Positions 27,803 to 36,334 of a stretch of DNA of 64,000 nt are shown piece by piece. Numbering within the stretch: position 1 is the stretch's first letter; each line of letters opens with the position of its first letter. Source of the DNA: an uncultured Bacillota bacterium (GTDB lineage Bacteria; Bacillota; Clostridia; Lachnospirales; Lachnospiraceae); contig CAJKMA010000002.1 in NCBI GenBank assembly GCA_905200905.1, forward strand, positions 21,105 through 85,104. Reading direction: 5' to 3'. The notes beneath the pieces are model-generated. The model was not told the DNA's origin. It did no database searches and was given only the letters and a program-made list of their open reading frames with translations. The position numbers were made by a program, and so were the translations under genes.

Positions 27803-28900
27803 ATGGAAAATACAGAAATTTTAGCCATTTACGGCACGAATTATAAAGAAATGACAAAAAAACTTTTGGAAGAAGGAAATATGGCAGAGAGAATCCCAGA
27901 CAAGGAATGCAGAATCGGCATTAAGCCGAACCTGGTATCTCCTTCAGAACCCTCCTGGGGAGCCACTACACATCCGGAAATTGTGGCAGGAATTATTGAA
28001 TATCTACAGGAACAAGGTTTTCGGAATCTAGTGATGCTGGAAGGCTCCTGGGTGGGAGATAAGACAGCAGAGGCAGCAGAATTATGCGGATATTATCACT
28101 TGTCTAAAAAATATCAGGTGGAATTTCTGGATATGCAGAAAGATTCTTATGAAGCTTATGATTGTGAAGGTATGGATTTAAGAATCTGTGATGAAGCGGT
28201 GAAGTTGGATTTCCTTATTAATGTGCCGGTGATGAAGGGGCATTGTCAGACAAAGATGACGTGCGCTCTGAAGAATATGAAAGGTTTGATTCCTAACGTA
28301 GAGAAACGCCACTTTCACGCAATGGGACTTCATAAGCCGATTGCTCATTTATCATCCAGGCTGCGCCAGGATTTTATTGTGGTAGATAATATCTGTGGAG
28401 ATTGGGATTTTGAAGATGGAGGAAATCCAGTGGTGATGAACCGGATTATGGTGGCAGCGGACCCTGTGCTTTGTGATGCATTTGTGTGTCATCTCATGGG
28501 ATATGAGGTAGAAGAAGTTCCTTATATTAGAATGGCAGAGGAACTGGGTGTGGGACTTGGAGATTGGGAATTGGCAAAATATCAAGAATTAAATCAGCCA
28601 GAAAAAGGAATTTGCACACCAAAAGAGCGAAAAGTAGTGGAGCTGGCCGATGCAGTGGAAGAAGTAGAATCCTGCAGCGCTTGCTATGGATACTTGCTGC
28701 CTGCATTGCAAAGATTAAAAGAAGAAGGTCTGTTTGAAAAACTTCAGGACAAAATCTGTATTGGACAGGGTTATAGAGGAAAAACAGGGAAGCTGGGAAT
28801 TGGTCAGTGTACCAGAAAATTCGAATATCATCTGGAAGGATGTCCGCCAACAGAAGGGGCGATTTATGAGTTTTTGAAGGAGTATTTGGAGGAAAATTAA
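27803..28900 (+). CDS. DUF362 domain-containing protein
   Basis: A 365-residue cytosolic protein of the DUF362 family. It has the typical blocks 'IGIKPNLVSPSEPSWGATTHPEIVAGII' (about 37-64), 'VMLEGSWVGDKTAEAAELCGY' (about 76-96), 'NVPVMKGHCQTKMTCALKNMKGLIPN' (about 138-163) and 'MVAADPVLCDAFVCHLMGYE' (about 214-233). The family has been linked to iron-sulfur proteins, but its chemistry is unknown. The usual fused ferredoxin domain is absent; instead the last 75 residues hold four cysteines, C291-x2-C294, C336 and C347, in 'CSACYG', 'GQC' and 'EGCPP', which could bind a metal or cluster. The ATG follows a GCGAGGAA site. It is transcribed alone from a divergent promoter. Confidence 0.85.
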   Translation: MENTEILAIYGTNYKEMTKKLLEEGNMAERIPDKECRIGIKPNLVSPSEPSWGATTHPEIVAGIIEYLQEQGFRNLVMLEGSWVGDKTAEAAELCGYYHLSKKYQVEFLDMQKDSYEAYDCEGMDLRICDEAVKLDFLINVPVMKGHCQTKMTCALKNMKGLIPNVEKRHFHAMGLHKPIAHLSSRLRQDFIVVDNICGDWDFEDGGNPVVMNRIMVAADPVLCDAFVCHLMGYEVEEVPYIRMAEELGVGLGDWELAKYQELNQPEKGICTPKERKVVELADAVEEVESCSACYGYLLPALQRLKEEGLFEKLQDKICIGQGYRGKTGKLGIGQCTRKFEYHLEGCPPTEGAIYEFLKEYLEEN

Positions 28901-28932
28901 AAAATTTTGAAATGAAAAATGTCGGTTTTACC

Positions 28933-28961
28933 TTGAAAGCAATAGGATATAGTAGTAATAT
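28933..28961 (+). promoter_or_regulatory. Promoter at the head of the polysaccharide locus
   Basis: TTGAAA (28933-28938), 17-nt spacer, TAATAT (28956-28961), about 44 nt before the first gene. The short leader shows no hairpin. No terminator was seen between the DUF362 gene and this promoter. Confidence 0.6.
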
Positions 28962-29004
28962 ATAAATATTTGTGAACATATAAAGTAAAGGAAGGATAAA
29001 GAAT

Positions 29005-30912
29005 ATGATAGGACAGAAAAAAAAGCAGGAGAGCTTGCTGGATTTGCAATGGGTCAGAAGGGCGTTGCTTTTAGCTCTGTTTGATATTGCAATTATAATT
29101 GCTTCATCACTGCTTGCTTTATTCGCACGTTTTGATTTTTCATATGCTCAAATAGAGGTACCATATTTATCAAATTTGTACCATTATTTACCAATCAGTA
29201 TTATAGTGAATTTGCTTATTTTTTATTTTTGTAGAATGTACCATAGCCTTTGGAAGTTTGTAGGGGTTCATGAGTTTGGATATATGCTCCTTGCCAATGG
29301 GATTTCTTTTTTCGTACAGATTACAGGCATGTATTTGATGCAGTATTCCATGCCGAGAAGTTATTTCTTCTTTCAGATTATTTTGCAGACAGCGATGGTT
29401 TGTGGGGTAAGATTTTCTTACCGATTTATACGCCATCTGAAAGAGGTGAAGGAACAGAAATTTTCCAGGAAGAATAAACGGAAACGTGTTATGGTCATTG
29501 GAGCTGGAGAAGCCGGAAAAGCAATTATAAAAGAAATTATGGATAGCAAATATTTGTCTATGAGAATTTGCTGTGTAGTAGATGATGACCGTAATAAAGA
29601 AGGACGTTATCTAGATGGGGTTCCTATTGTTGGAAACAGATCTACCATTCTGAAAAACGTAGAAAAATATAAAATAAACAGTATTATTTTGGCAATTCCA
29701 TCTGCACCTTTGGAAGAAAAGAAAGATATTTTAGACATTTGTAAAATGTCCGGTTGTGAATTGAAAACGTTACCTGGCATATATCAGCTGATTGATGGAG
29801 AAGTGAATGTAAGTAAACTTCGTGATGTGGAAATCACGGATTTATTGGGGAGAGAACCAATCCAGGTAAATCTTGATGAAATTATGGGATATGTGAAGGG
29901 CAAAGTGGTTATGGTGACAGGCGGAGGAGGCTCTATTGGAAGTGAGCTATGCCGTCAGATTGCGGCTTACCAGCCGAAACAATTGATTATTTTTGATATT
30001 TATGAAAATAATGCTTATGAAATTCAGCAAGAATTGCAGCGTCATTATCCAGAGTTGAATCTGGTGACATTGATTGGTTCTGTGCGGAATACACACCGTA
30101 TGAACAGTATTTTTGAAATCTATCACCCAGATATTGTTTATCATGCGGCAGCTCATAAACATGTGCCTTTAATGGAAGATAGCCCCAATGAAGCAATTAA
30201 AAATAATGTGTTTGGAACGTATAAAACAGCAAAAGCTGCCAGTGAAAATGGAGTTAAACGTTTTGTGTTGATTTCTACAGACAAGGCAGTAAATCCTACT
30301 AACATCATGGGAGCTTCCAAGCGTTTGTGCGAAATGATTGTTCAGAGCTTCAATAAAATATCTGATACAGAGTTTGTTGCAGTGCGTTTTGGAAATGTAC
30401 TGGGAAGTAATGGAAGTGTCATTCCATTATTTAAAAAGCAGATAGAAGAAGGTGGTCCGGTAACAGTTACGGACAAGAATGTCATTCGTTATTTCATGAC
30501 CATTCCAGAAGCGGTTTCCCTGGTTCTTCAGGCAGGAGCTTATGCAAAGGGGGGAGAAATTTTTGTCCTAGAAATGGGAGAACCAGTAAAAATTGATGAT
30601 ATGGCAAAGAATTTGATTCGATTGTCTGGTTATACTCCGGATGTGGATATTAAGATCGAATATACAGGACTCCGTCCAGGAGAAAAACTGTATGAAGAAC
30701 TTCTGATGGCAGAGGAAGGTATGAAAGAGACGGCCAATAAGTTAATCCATATCGGAAAGCCTATTGAAATGAACGAGGATGAATTCTTTCTGCAATTGGC
30801 AGATTTAAAAGAAGCCTGCTATCAGGATGATGCACACATCAAAGAAAAGGTCGCGGAGATGGTACCGACTTACCATATTAAAAATGAGGATATAAAAATG
30901 GCAGTTCAGTAA
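29005..30912 (+). CDS. Membrane NDP-sugar 4,6-dehydratase (PglF/CapD/EpsC family)
   Basis: A 635-residue protein with four N-terminal membrane spans (about 15-140), a CoA-binding-like Rossmann domain ('RVMVIGAGEAGKAI', about 160-173) and a C-terminal SDR domain. The SDR carries 'VVMVTGGGGSIGSELCRQI' (about 300-318) for NAD(P) and 'STDKAVNPTNIMGASKR', where the usual catalytic Tyr is Met, as in PglF-type 4,6-dehydratases. It should convert UDP-GlcNAc to the 4-keto-6-deoxy sugar at the membrane. It is followed by a DegT-type aminotransferase and a phosphoglycosyl transferase, the order seen for bacillosamine-like or AATGal-like first sugars. AGGAAGGA lies upstream. It opens the 34-kb locus. Confidence 0.92.
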   Translation: MIGQKKKQESLLDLQWVRRALLLALFDIAIIIASSLLALFARFDFSYAQIEVPYLSNLYHYLPISIIVNLLIFYFCRMYHSLWKFVGVHEFGYMLLANGISFFVQITGMYLMQYSMPRSYFFFQIILQTAMVCGVRFSYRFIRHLKEVKEQKFSRKNKRKRVMVIGAGEAGKAIIKEIMDSKYLSMRICCVVDDDRNKEGRYLDGVPIVGNRSTILKNVEKYKINSIILAIPSAPLEEKKDILDICKMSGCELKTLPGIYQLIDGEVNVSKLRDVEITDLLGREPIQVNLDEIMGYVKGKVVMVTGGGGSIGSELCRQIAAYQPKQLIIFDIYENNAYEIQQELQRHYPELNLVTLIGSVRNTHRMNSIFEIYHPDIVYHAAAHKHVPLMEDSPNEAIKNNVFGTYKTAKAASENGVKRFVLISTDKAVNPTNIMGASKRLCEMIVQSFNKISDTEFVAVRFGNVLGSNGSVIPLFKKQIEEGGPVTVTDKNVIRYFMTIPEAVSLVLQAGAYAKGGEIFVLEMGEPVKIDDMAKNLIRLSGYTPDVDIKIEYTGLRPGEKLYEELLMAEEGMKETANKLIHIGKPIEMNEDEFFLQLADLKEACYQDDAHIKEKVAEMVPTYHIKNEDIKMAVQ

Positions 30913-30913
30913 C

Positions 30914-30941
30914 TTGCTTTTATAGAGAAACAAGGTATAAT
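30914..30941 (+). promoter_or_regulatory. Possible internal promoter before the aminotransferase gene
   Basis: TTGCTT (30914-30919), 16-nt spacer, perfect TATAAT (30936-30941) in the 67-nt gap after the dehydratase gene. It would give a second start for the rest of the locus. Confidence 0.5.
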
Positions 30942-30979
30942 AAAAATAAGAATTAAGAAAATTGGGAGATTATAGAATT

Positions 30980-32182
30980 ATGAAAGTACCATTTTCACCA
31001 CCAGACATTACAGAAGAAGAAATTGCTGAAGTAGCAGATACCTTGCGAAGTGGCTGGATTACTACAGGACCAAAAACAAAAAGATTTGAAAATGAAATTG
31101 CGGCGTATTGTCATACTGCAAAAGCAGCGTGTCTTAATTCAGCGACAGCATGCCTGGAATTAAGCCTTCGGATTCTGGGTATTGGAGCGGGCGATGAGGT
31201 TATTACCAGTGCCTATACTTATACTGCATCATGTAGTGTTATTTGTCATGTAGGTGCGACTCCTGTTCTGGTAGATACAGTTCCAGGGATGTATGATATG
31301 GATCCAGAAAAAGTTAGTCAGGCAGTAACTGAAAAAACGAAGGCAATCATTGCTGTAGATTTGGCAGGAATTATTTATCCATATTATGGAGAATTACTTC
31401 AAATTGCAGAGGAAAAAAAGAATCTTTTTCGACCCAAAAATGAAATACAGGAAACGATGGGAAGAATAGCTATACTTGCAGACGCTGCTCATGCTTTTGG
31501 GGCTTGTAGAGACGGAAAGATGGCGGGAGAAATTGCAGATTTTACCAGTTTTTCCTTTCATGCTGTGAAGAATCTGACAACTGCAGAAGGTGGTGGTGCT
31601 GTATGGAAAACCATTTTGGGTATAAAAGATGAGGAGATTTATCAGCAATATATGTTATTTTCCCTTCACGGTCAAAACAAAGACGCATTAGCAAAAACTC
31701 AGCTTGGGAACTGGGAATATGACATTGCCGGACCGTACTACAAATGTAATATGACGGATATTATGGCGTCTATAGGGCTTGTACAATTAAGAAGATATCC
31801 TGGCATTTTAAAGAGAAGACGAGAGATTATTGAGAAGTATAATAAAGCATTTAAAGGATTAGATATTGAAGTTCTGGAGCATTATGGTGAAAATCATACA
31901 TCCAGCGGTCATTTATATCTGACGCGTTTAATAGGGAAAAGCAGAGAAGTGTGCAACGAAGTTATTGTCAAAATGGCAGAGGCAGAGATTGCAACAAATG
32001 TGCATTACAAACCACTTCCTATGATGACTGCATATAGGAATCTGGGATTTGATATTAAAAATTATCCAAATGCCTATGAAATGTTTCAGAATGAAATTAC
32101 TTTGCCCCTTAACACTTGTCTGACAGATGAACAGGTGGAATTTATTATTGAAACCTATAGAAAAATAGTAAAGGAACTGTAA
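30980..32182 (+). CDS. DegT/DnrJ/EryC1-type PLP sugar aminotransferase (PglE-like)
   Basis: A 400-residue aminotransferase. It starts 'MKVPFSPPDITEEEIAEV.DTLRSGWITTGP', the standard opening of this family. The Schiff-base lysine is in 'SFHAVKNLTTAEGG' (about 197-210), and 'LADAAHAFGA' binds the cofactor. It should transfer an amino group from glutamate to C4 of the 4-keto sugar made by the preceding dehydratase, giving UDP-4-amino-4,6-dideoxy-GlcNAc or its galacto epimer. No PglD-like acetyltransferase was found in the window, so the free-amino form may be used directly. The start at 30980 has GGGAG at a long spacing (11 nt); a TTG at 30962 is the poorer alternative. Confidence 0.9.
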   Translation: MKVPFSPPDITEEEIAEVADTLRSGWITTGPKTKRFENEIAAYCHTAKAACLNSATACLELSLRILGIGAGDEVITSAYTYTASCSVICHVGATPVLVDTVPGMYDMDPEKVSQAVTEKTKAIIAVDLAGIIYPYYGELLQIAEEKKNLFRPKNEIQETMGRIAILADAAHAFGACRDGKMAGEIADFTSFSFHAVKNLTTAEGGGAVWKTILGIKDEEIYQQYMLFSLHGQNKDALAKTQLGNWEYDIAGPYYKCNMTDIMASIGLVQLRRYPGILKRRREIIEKYNKAFKGLDIEVLEHYGENHTSSGHLYLTRLIGKSREVCNEVIVKMAEAEIATNVHYKPLPMMTAYRNLGFDIKNYPNAYEMFQNEITLPLNTCLTDEQVEFIIETYRKIVKEL

Positions 32183-32184
32183 GC

Positions 32185-32883
32185 ATGTTAAAGCGTTGGG
32201 ATGCACTTCCGCAGGAAATGAAACAGGAAGAAGTTAAAAAATATTATAAATACTTGTCTAAAAAGCGTGGGACACTTGTTGTCAAACGTTTTTTGGACGT
32301 GGTTTTGGCATTTATTTTAACCGTTCTTTTGTCACCAGTGATGCTTATACTGGCAGTATGCATTAAACTGGACAGCAAAGGGCCGGTTTTTTATCGTCAG
32401 GAGAGAGTAACTCAGTATGGAAAAAAATACCGTATTTTTAAGTTCCGGACTATGGTAACAGACGCTGATAAAAAGGGTCCGTTAGTGACAACCGGACAGG
32501 ATTCCAGAATTACCAGAATGGGGAACAAATTGCGCAAATGCCGTCTGGATGAACTTCCGCAGTTATTTAATGTGCTTACAGGAGATATGAGTTTTGTAGG
32601 GACAAGACCGGAAGTGCAGAAATATGTAGACAGCTATTCTCCAGAGATGATGGCAACCCTTTTACTTCCAGCTGGAATCACTTCCAGAACAAGTATTGTT
32701 TATAAAGATGAAGATGAAATTTTAGACAAATATAGTCAGACAACAGATAAAAGTACAGATGAAATTTATGTAGAATATGTTTTACCAGAGAAAATGAAAT
32801 ATAATTTAGAGTATTTGAAACAGTTCAGTATATGGGGTGATTTTAAGATTATGATTGATACAGCCCTGGCAGTGCTGAGATAA
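32185..32883 (+). CDS. Polyprenyl-phosphate phosphoglycosyl transferase (PglC-like sugar transferase)
   Basis: A 232-residue monotopic phosphoglycosyl transferase that moves the first sugar-1-phosphate onto undecaprenyl phosphate. A reentrant hydrophobic helix lies at about 35-58 ('FLDVVLAFILTVLLSPVML'). The conserved blocks are 'DSKGPVFYRQERV', 'FKFRTMV' and 'CRLDELPQLFNVLTGDMSFVGTRPE' (about 125-149), which hold the catalytic Asp-Glu pair. It is the single-domain form, without the extra spans of WbaP/WcaJ, and carries an unusual 34-residue N-terminal extension. It starts 2 nt after the aminotransferase stop. It is the only such enzyme in the window, so one initiating step is likely. Confidence 0.92.
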   Translation: MLKRWDALPQEMKQEEVKKYYKYLSKKRGTLVVKRFLDVVLAFILTVLLSPVMLILAVCIKLDSKGPVFYRQERVTQYGKKYRIFKFRTMVTDADKKGPLVTTGQDSRITRMGNKLRKCRLDELPQLFNVLTGDMSFVGTRPEVQKYVDSYSPEMMATLLLPAGITSRTSIVYKDEDEILDKYSQTTDKSTDEIYVEYVLPEKMKYNLEYLKQFSIWGDFKIMIDTALAVLR

Positions 32884-32896
32884 ACAGGAGATGAAT

Positions 32897-34120
32897 ATGA
32901 AAAAAATAGCAGTGATTTCCATGGGTGTGAAACTCGACAATGAAAAGGGATACAGCCGTTTTCGGTATATTGGAGATTTTCTTTCTGATGCAGGATATCA
33001 GGTAGATTTAATCACTACAACCTTTCAGCATTGGGAGAAAGCCCAGAGAAATCTTGATGAAATAAAAAAAGAAAACTATAAATTTAATTTAAAATTCATT
33101 TATGAGCCAGGATATAAGAAAAATATAGATTTGCACAGAATCAGAAGTCATCGTATTGCTGCAAAAAATTTGAGGCGGCTTTTGGAAAAAGAAGGGGATT
33201 ATGATTTGATTTATTGCGAAATTCCTCCCAATGATGTAGCCCTTGCGGCAGCAGAGTATGCAAAATCAAAGGACATTCCTTTTGTTCCTGATGTCAATGA
33301 TTTATGGCCGGAAGCTATGTATATGGTATTGGATATACCGGTTATTAGTGATATTCTCTTTTACCCTCTTTTAAGAGATGCGGAGAAAGTTTACTCTTTA
33401 GTATCGGGTATTATTGGGACTTCAGACGAATACAGGGATAGACCATTGAAGAAGCAAAAACTGAATGTGCCGAAGAAGACCGTGTATGTGGGAAATGAAA
33501 TTTCGGAATTTGATGCAGGTGTAGAAGAATATGGACCACAGATAAATAAAAATGAGGGAGAGTTCTGGGTTTCTTATGCAGGAACCATTGGAACCAGTTA
33601 TGATATCAAAACCATGGTGCTGGCGGGAAAAGAACTCTTAAATCGTGGTAAGAACCAGATAAAGATTAAAATTCTGGGAGGAGGACCTTTAAAAGAGGAA
33701 TTAGAAACTCTGGCAAAGGAACAGAATTGTACCAATGTAGAATTTGTAGGGTATGCACCTTATCCCAAGATGGCGGCATATCTGGCAAAGTCCGATATAC
33801 TGGTAAATTCTTTTGTAAAGAAAGCTCCTCAGAGCATCGTAACAAAAATCGGGGATTATCTGGCAGCAGGAAAACCTATGATCAATACCTGTATGAGTCC
33901 AGAGTTTAGAAATAAGGTGGAACATGATGGATTTGGTATTAATATTATGCCGGAAGATGTGAACGTTCTGGCAGATGCCATTGAAAAACTCTACGAAGAT
34001 GAAGCAGGAAGAACTGAAATGGGAAAAAGATCAAGAAACATTGCAGAAGAGCAGTTCGACAGACCTCAGTCTTACAAGAAGATTATTGAATTGATAGAGG
34101 AGTTGACAGGAAATGAGTAA
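32897..34120 (+). CDS. GT4 family glycosyltransferase
   Basis: A 407-residue cytosolic GT-B enzyme. The N-terminal half begins 'KKIAVISMGVKLDNEKGYSRFRYIGDFLSDAGYQVDLITT'. The C-terminal half has 'SYAGTIGTSYDIKTMVLAGKEL', 'IKILGGGPLKEELE' and 'ADILVNSF..KAPQSIVTKIGDYLAAGKPM' (the nucleotide-sugar-binding block with the E/K-type residues). The ATG at 32897 has CAGGAG 6 nt upstream; the in-frame ATG at 32891 directly abuts that site. It overlaps the next gene by 8 nt. The donor sugar cannot be read from the sequence. Confidence 0.85.
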   Translation: MKKIAVISMGVKLDNEKGYSRFRYIGDFLSDAGYQVDLITTTFQHWEKAQRNLDEIKKENYKFNLKFIYEPGYKKNIDLHRIRSHRIAAKNLRRLLEKEGDYDLIYCEIPPNDVALAAAEYAKSKDIPFVPDVNDLWPEAMYMVLDIPVISDILFYPLLRDAEKVYSLVSGIIGTSDEYRDRPLKKQKLNVPKKTVYVGNEISEFDAGVEEYGPQINKNEGEFWVSYAGTIGTSYDIKTMVLAGKELLNRGKNQIKIKILGGGPLKEELETLAKEQNCTNVEFVGYAPYPKMAAYLAKSDILVNSFVKKAPQSIVTKIGDYLAAGKPMINTCMSPEFRNKVEHDGFGINIMPEDVNVLADAIEKLYEDEAGRTEMGKRSRNIAEEQFDRPQSYKKIIELIEELTGNE

Positions 34121-35183
34121 ACCATTTTTTACTGTTGTGATGCCCGCCTATGGAGTAGAAAAATACCTGGAAAAAGCAGTCAAAAGCATTACGGCACAGA
34201 CATTTTCGGATTGGGAACTGTTGATTGTTGAAGACGGTTCTCCGGATAAAACCGGAGAAATTGCAGAAAAACTGGCAGAAAACGATGCGAGGATTCAGGT
34301 GTTTCATCATGAGAAAAACCGTGGTTTAAGCCCTGCCAGAAATACGGGAATGAGCCATGCGAAAGGGCAGTATATCTGGTTCATGGATCCAGATGATTAT
34401 GTGGAAAATCATGTATTGCATGAAGTGTATCAGGCATTACAGGAAAATCCAGCGGAATTAACCATTATTGGACATAAAGAAGAATATTATGACTATGACG
34501 GAAAATTAAGCTATACCCATGAAATCTGTCCTAAGAGACAATATTTCTCTAATAAACAGAAAATGAGGGAACATGTGATATATCTGGAACAGGAAACCAT
34601 ATATGGATATGCCTGGAATAAGTTTTATAGTTTAGAGCATATCAAAAAAGAACATTTGCAATATGAAACAGTGCGCCTGATTGAAGATATTGTTTTCAAT
34701 ATACAGTTTTGCCAAAATATCCAGGCAATGAATATTCTGGATATTGCACCCTATCATTACGCAAAACGAATGGAAGGCAGTTTGACCACAAAATTTGTAC
34801 CGGATTATTATCCTTTGCATAGAAGGAGAATTGCCATGTTATATGAACAGCAGTGCTTCTGGAAAACAGATACAGAAGAAACCTGTGCGATTCTGGGCAG
34901 TCTGTACGGAAGGTATATTCTGTCTGCATTGGAGAGAAATTGTGATAAACGGGCAGGCATGAGTCACAAAGATAGGGTTGATTTTTGCAGGAAGATTTTT
35001 ACAGATGAGCTGTTTGAAAAGTTAGTTTTAAGAGCAAAAGCAAGAGACAGTAAAGCTTTAAAAATTGCATTGTTTTGTATGAAAAGGAAATCAGTGTTTC
35101 TATGTACTGCCCTGGCAAGAATGGTGCACATCATACGGAGCGGGCTTCCTATGGTATATTCCAAAGTGAAGTCCAGACGGTAA
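34113..35183 (+). CDS. GT2 family glycosyltransferase
   Basis: A 356-residue GT-A enzyme. 'FFTVVMPAYGVEKYLEKAVKSI' is the opening strand and loop, 'LLIVEDGSPDKTGEIAEKLA' follows, and the metal-binding DXD-type motif is 'WFMDPDDYV' (about 90-98). The C-terminal 130 residues are helical and basic, ending in a possible membrane-associated segment. It starts inside the previous gene (ATGAGTAA overlap), a sign of translational coupling. Acceptor and donor are unknown. Confidence 0.85.
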   Translation: MSKPFFTVVMPAYGVEKYLEKAVKSITAQTFSDWELLIVEDGSPDKTGEIAEKLAENDARIQVFHHEKNRGLSPARNTGMSHAKGQYIWFMDPDDYVENHVLHEVYQALQENPAELTIIGHKEEYYDYDGKLSYTHEICPKRQYFSNKQKMREHVIYLEQETIYGYAWNKFYSLEHIKKEHLQYETVRLIEDIVFNIQFCQNIQAMNILDIAPYHYAKRMEGSLTTKFVPDYYPLHRRRIAMLYEQQCFWKTDTEETCAILGSLYGRYILSALERNCDKRAGMSHKDRVDFCRKIFTDELFEKLVLRAKARDSKALKIALFCMKRKSVFLCTALARMVHIIRSGLPMVYSKVKSRR

Positions 35184-35211
35184 TAGAAAATAGGAAAGAG
35201 GAGGAAATCCT

Positions 35212-36309
35212 GTGAAGAAATATGATTATGTATTAGTTGGAAGCGGTTTGTTTTCAGGTGTATTTGCCTATCACGCAAGAAAGGCAGGGAAAACATGCCT
35301 GGCAGTGGAAAAACGTGATACCATTGGTGGAAATCTTTATTGTGAGGATATGGAAGATATCCATGTCCATAAATACGGTGCACATATTTTCCATACCAGC
35401 AATAAAAAAGTATGGCAGTTTGTGAATTCTCTGGTAGAGTTCAATCGCTATACCAATTCTCCGGTAGCGAATTTCCATGGAGAAATGTATAATATGCCAT
35501 TTAACATGAATACATTTAGCAAAATGTGGAATATCAGCACTCCTGATGAGGCGAAAGCAATTATAGAGAAACAGAAAGCAAGTGTAAAGGGCGAGCCGAG
35601 AAACCTGGAAGAGCAGGCCATTAGTTTGGTTGGAGAGGATATTTATAAAAAACTCATCAAGGGCTATACCGAAAAACAGTGGGGAAGAGATTGTAAAGAT
35701 TTACCGTCTTTTATTATCAAGAGACTTCCTGTAAGATATACGTATGACAACAATTATTTTAATGATTTATACCAGGGAATACCTATTGGCGGTTATAATG
35801 TGCTGATTGACAAGCTGTTTGCAGGATGTGATATGGAAACAGGCGTAGATTATAATGAAAACAGAGAAAAATATAATGCTCTGGGAGAAAAAGTTTTATA
35901 TACAGGAACCATTGATTCTTATTATGATTACTGCTTCGGAAAACTGGAATACAGAAGCCTGAAATTTGAAACAGAAGTTGTGGATAAGGAGAATTACCAG
36001 GGAGTGGCTGTAGTCAACTACACAGATAGGGAGACGCCTTACACAAGAATCATCGAGCATAAACATTTTGAATTTGGCACACAGCCTAAGACCGTCATTA
36101 CCAGAGAATATCCGGCAGACTGGCAGGAAGGGATGGAGCCTTATTATCCCATCAATGATGAGCGAAACCAGAGCCTGTATCAGCAATACAAAGAACTGGC
36201 AGATAAGGAAACCAGAGTTCTGTTCGGTGGAAGGCTGGCAGAGTATAAATACTATGATATGGACAAGGTAATTGAATCAGCGTTTAATTTAGTAGAAAAA
36301 GAATTGTAA
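35212..36309 (+). CDS. glf: UDP-galactopyranose mutase
   Basis: A 365-residue flavoenzyme that interconverts UDP-galactopyranose and UDP-galactofuranose. The start 'YDYVLVGSGLFSGVFAYHA' is the FAD-binding Rossmann motif. 'GGNLYC' and 'HKYGAHIFHTSN' (about 55-66) are diagnostic, as are 'GYTEKQWG' (about 154-161) and the later 'EHKHFEFG.QPKTVITREYP' block. It starts with GTG, supported by GAGGAGG 7 nt upstream. Its presence predicts a galactofuranose residue in the glycan made here, which is of interest because animals lack Galf. Confidence 0.95.
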   Translation: MKKYDYVLVGSGLFSGVFAYHARKAGKTCLAVEKRDTIGGNLYCEDMEDIHVHKYGAHIFHTSNKKVWQFVNSLVEFNRYTNSPVANFHGEMYNMPFNMNTFSKMWNISTPDEAKAIIEKQKASVKGEPRNLEEQAISLVGEDIYKKLIKGYTEKQWGRDCKDLPSFIIKRLPVRYTYDNNYFNDLYQGIPIGGYNVLIDKLFAGCDMETGVDYNENREKYNALGEKVLYTGTIDSYYDYCFGKLEYRSLKFETEVVDKENYQGVAVVNYTDRETPYTRIIEHKHFEFGTQPKTVITREYPADWQEGMEPYYPINDERNQSLYQQYKELADKETRVLFGGRLAEYKYYDMDKVIESAFNLVEKEL

Positions 36310-36334
36310 GAGTTCAGAAATAAGGGGATTGTTG

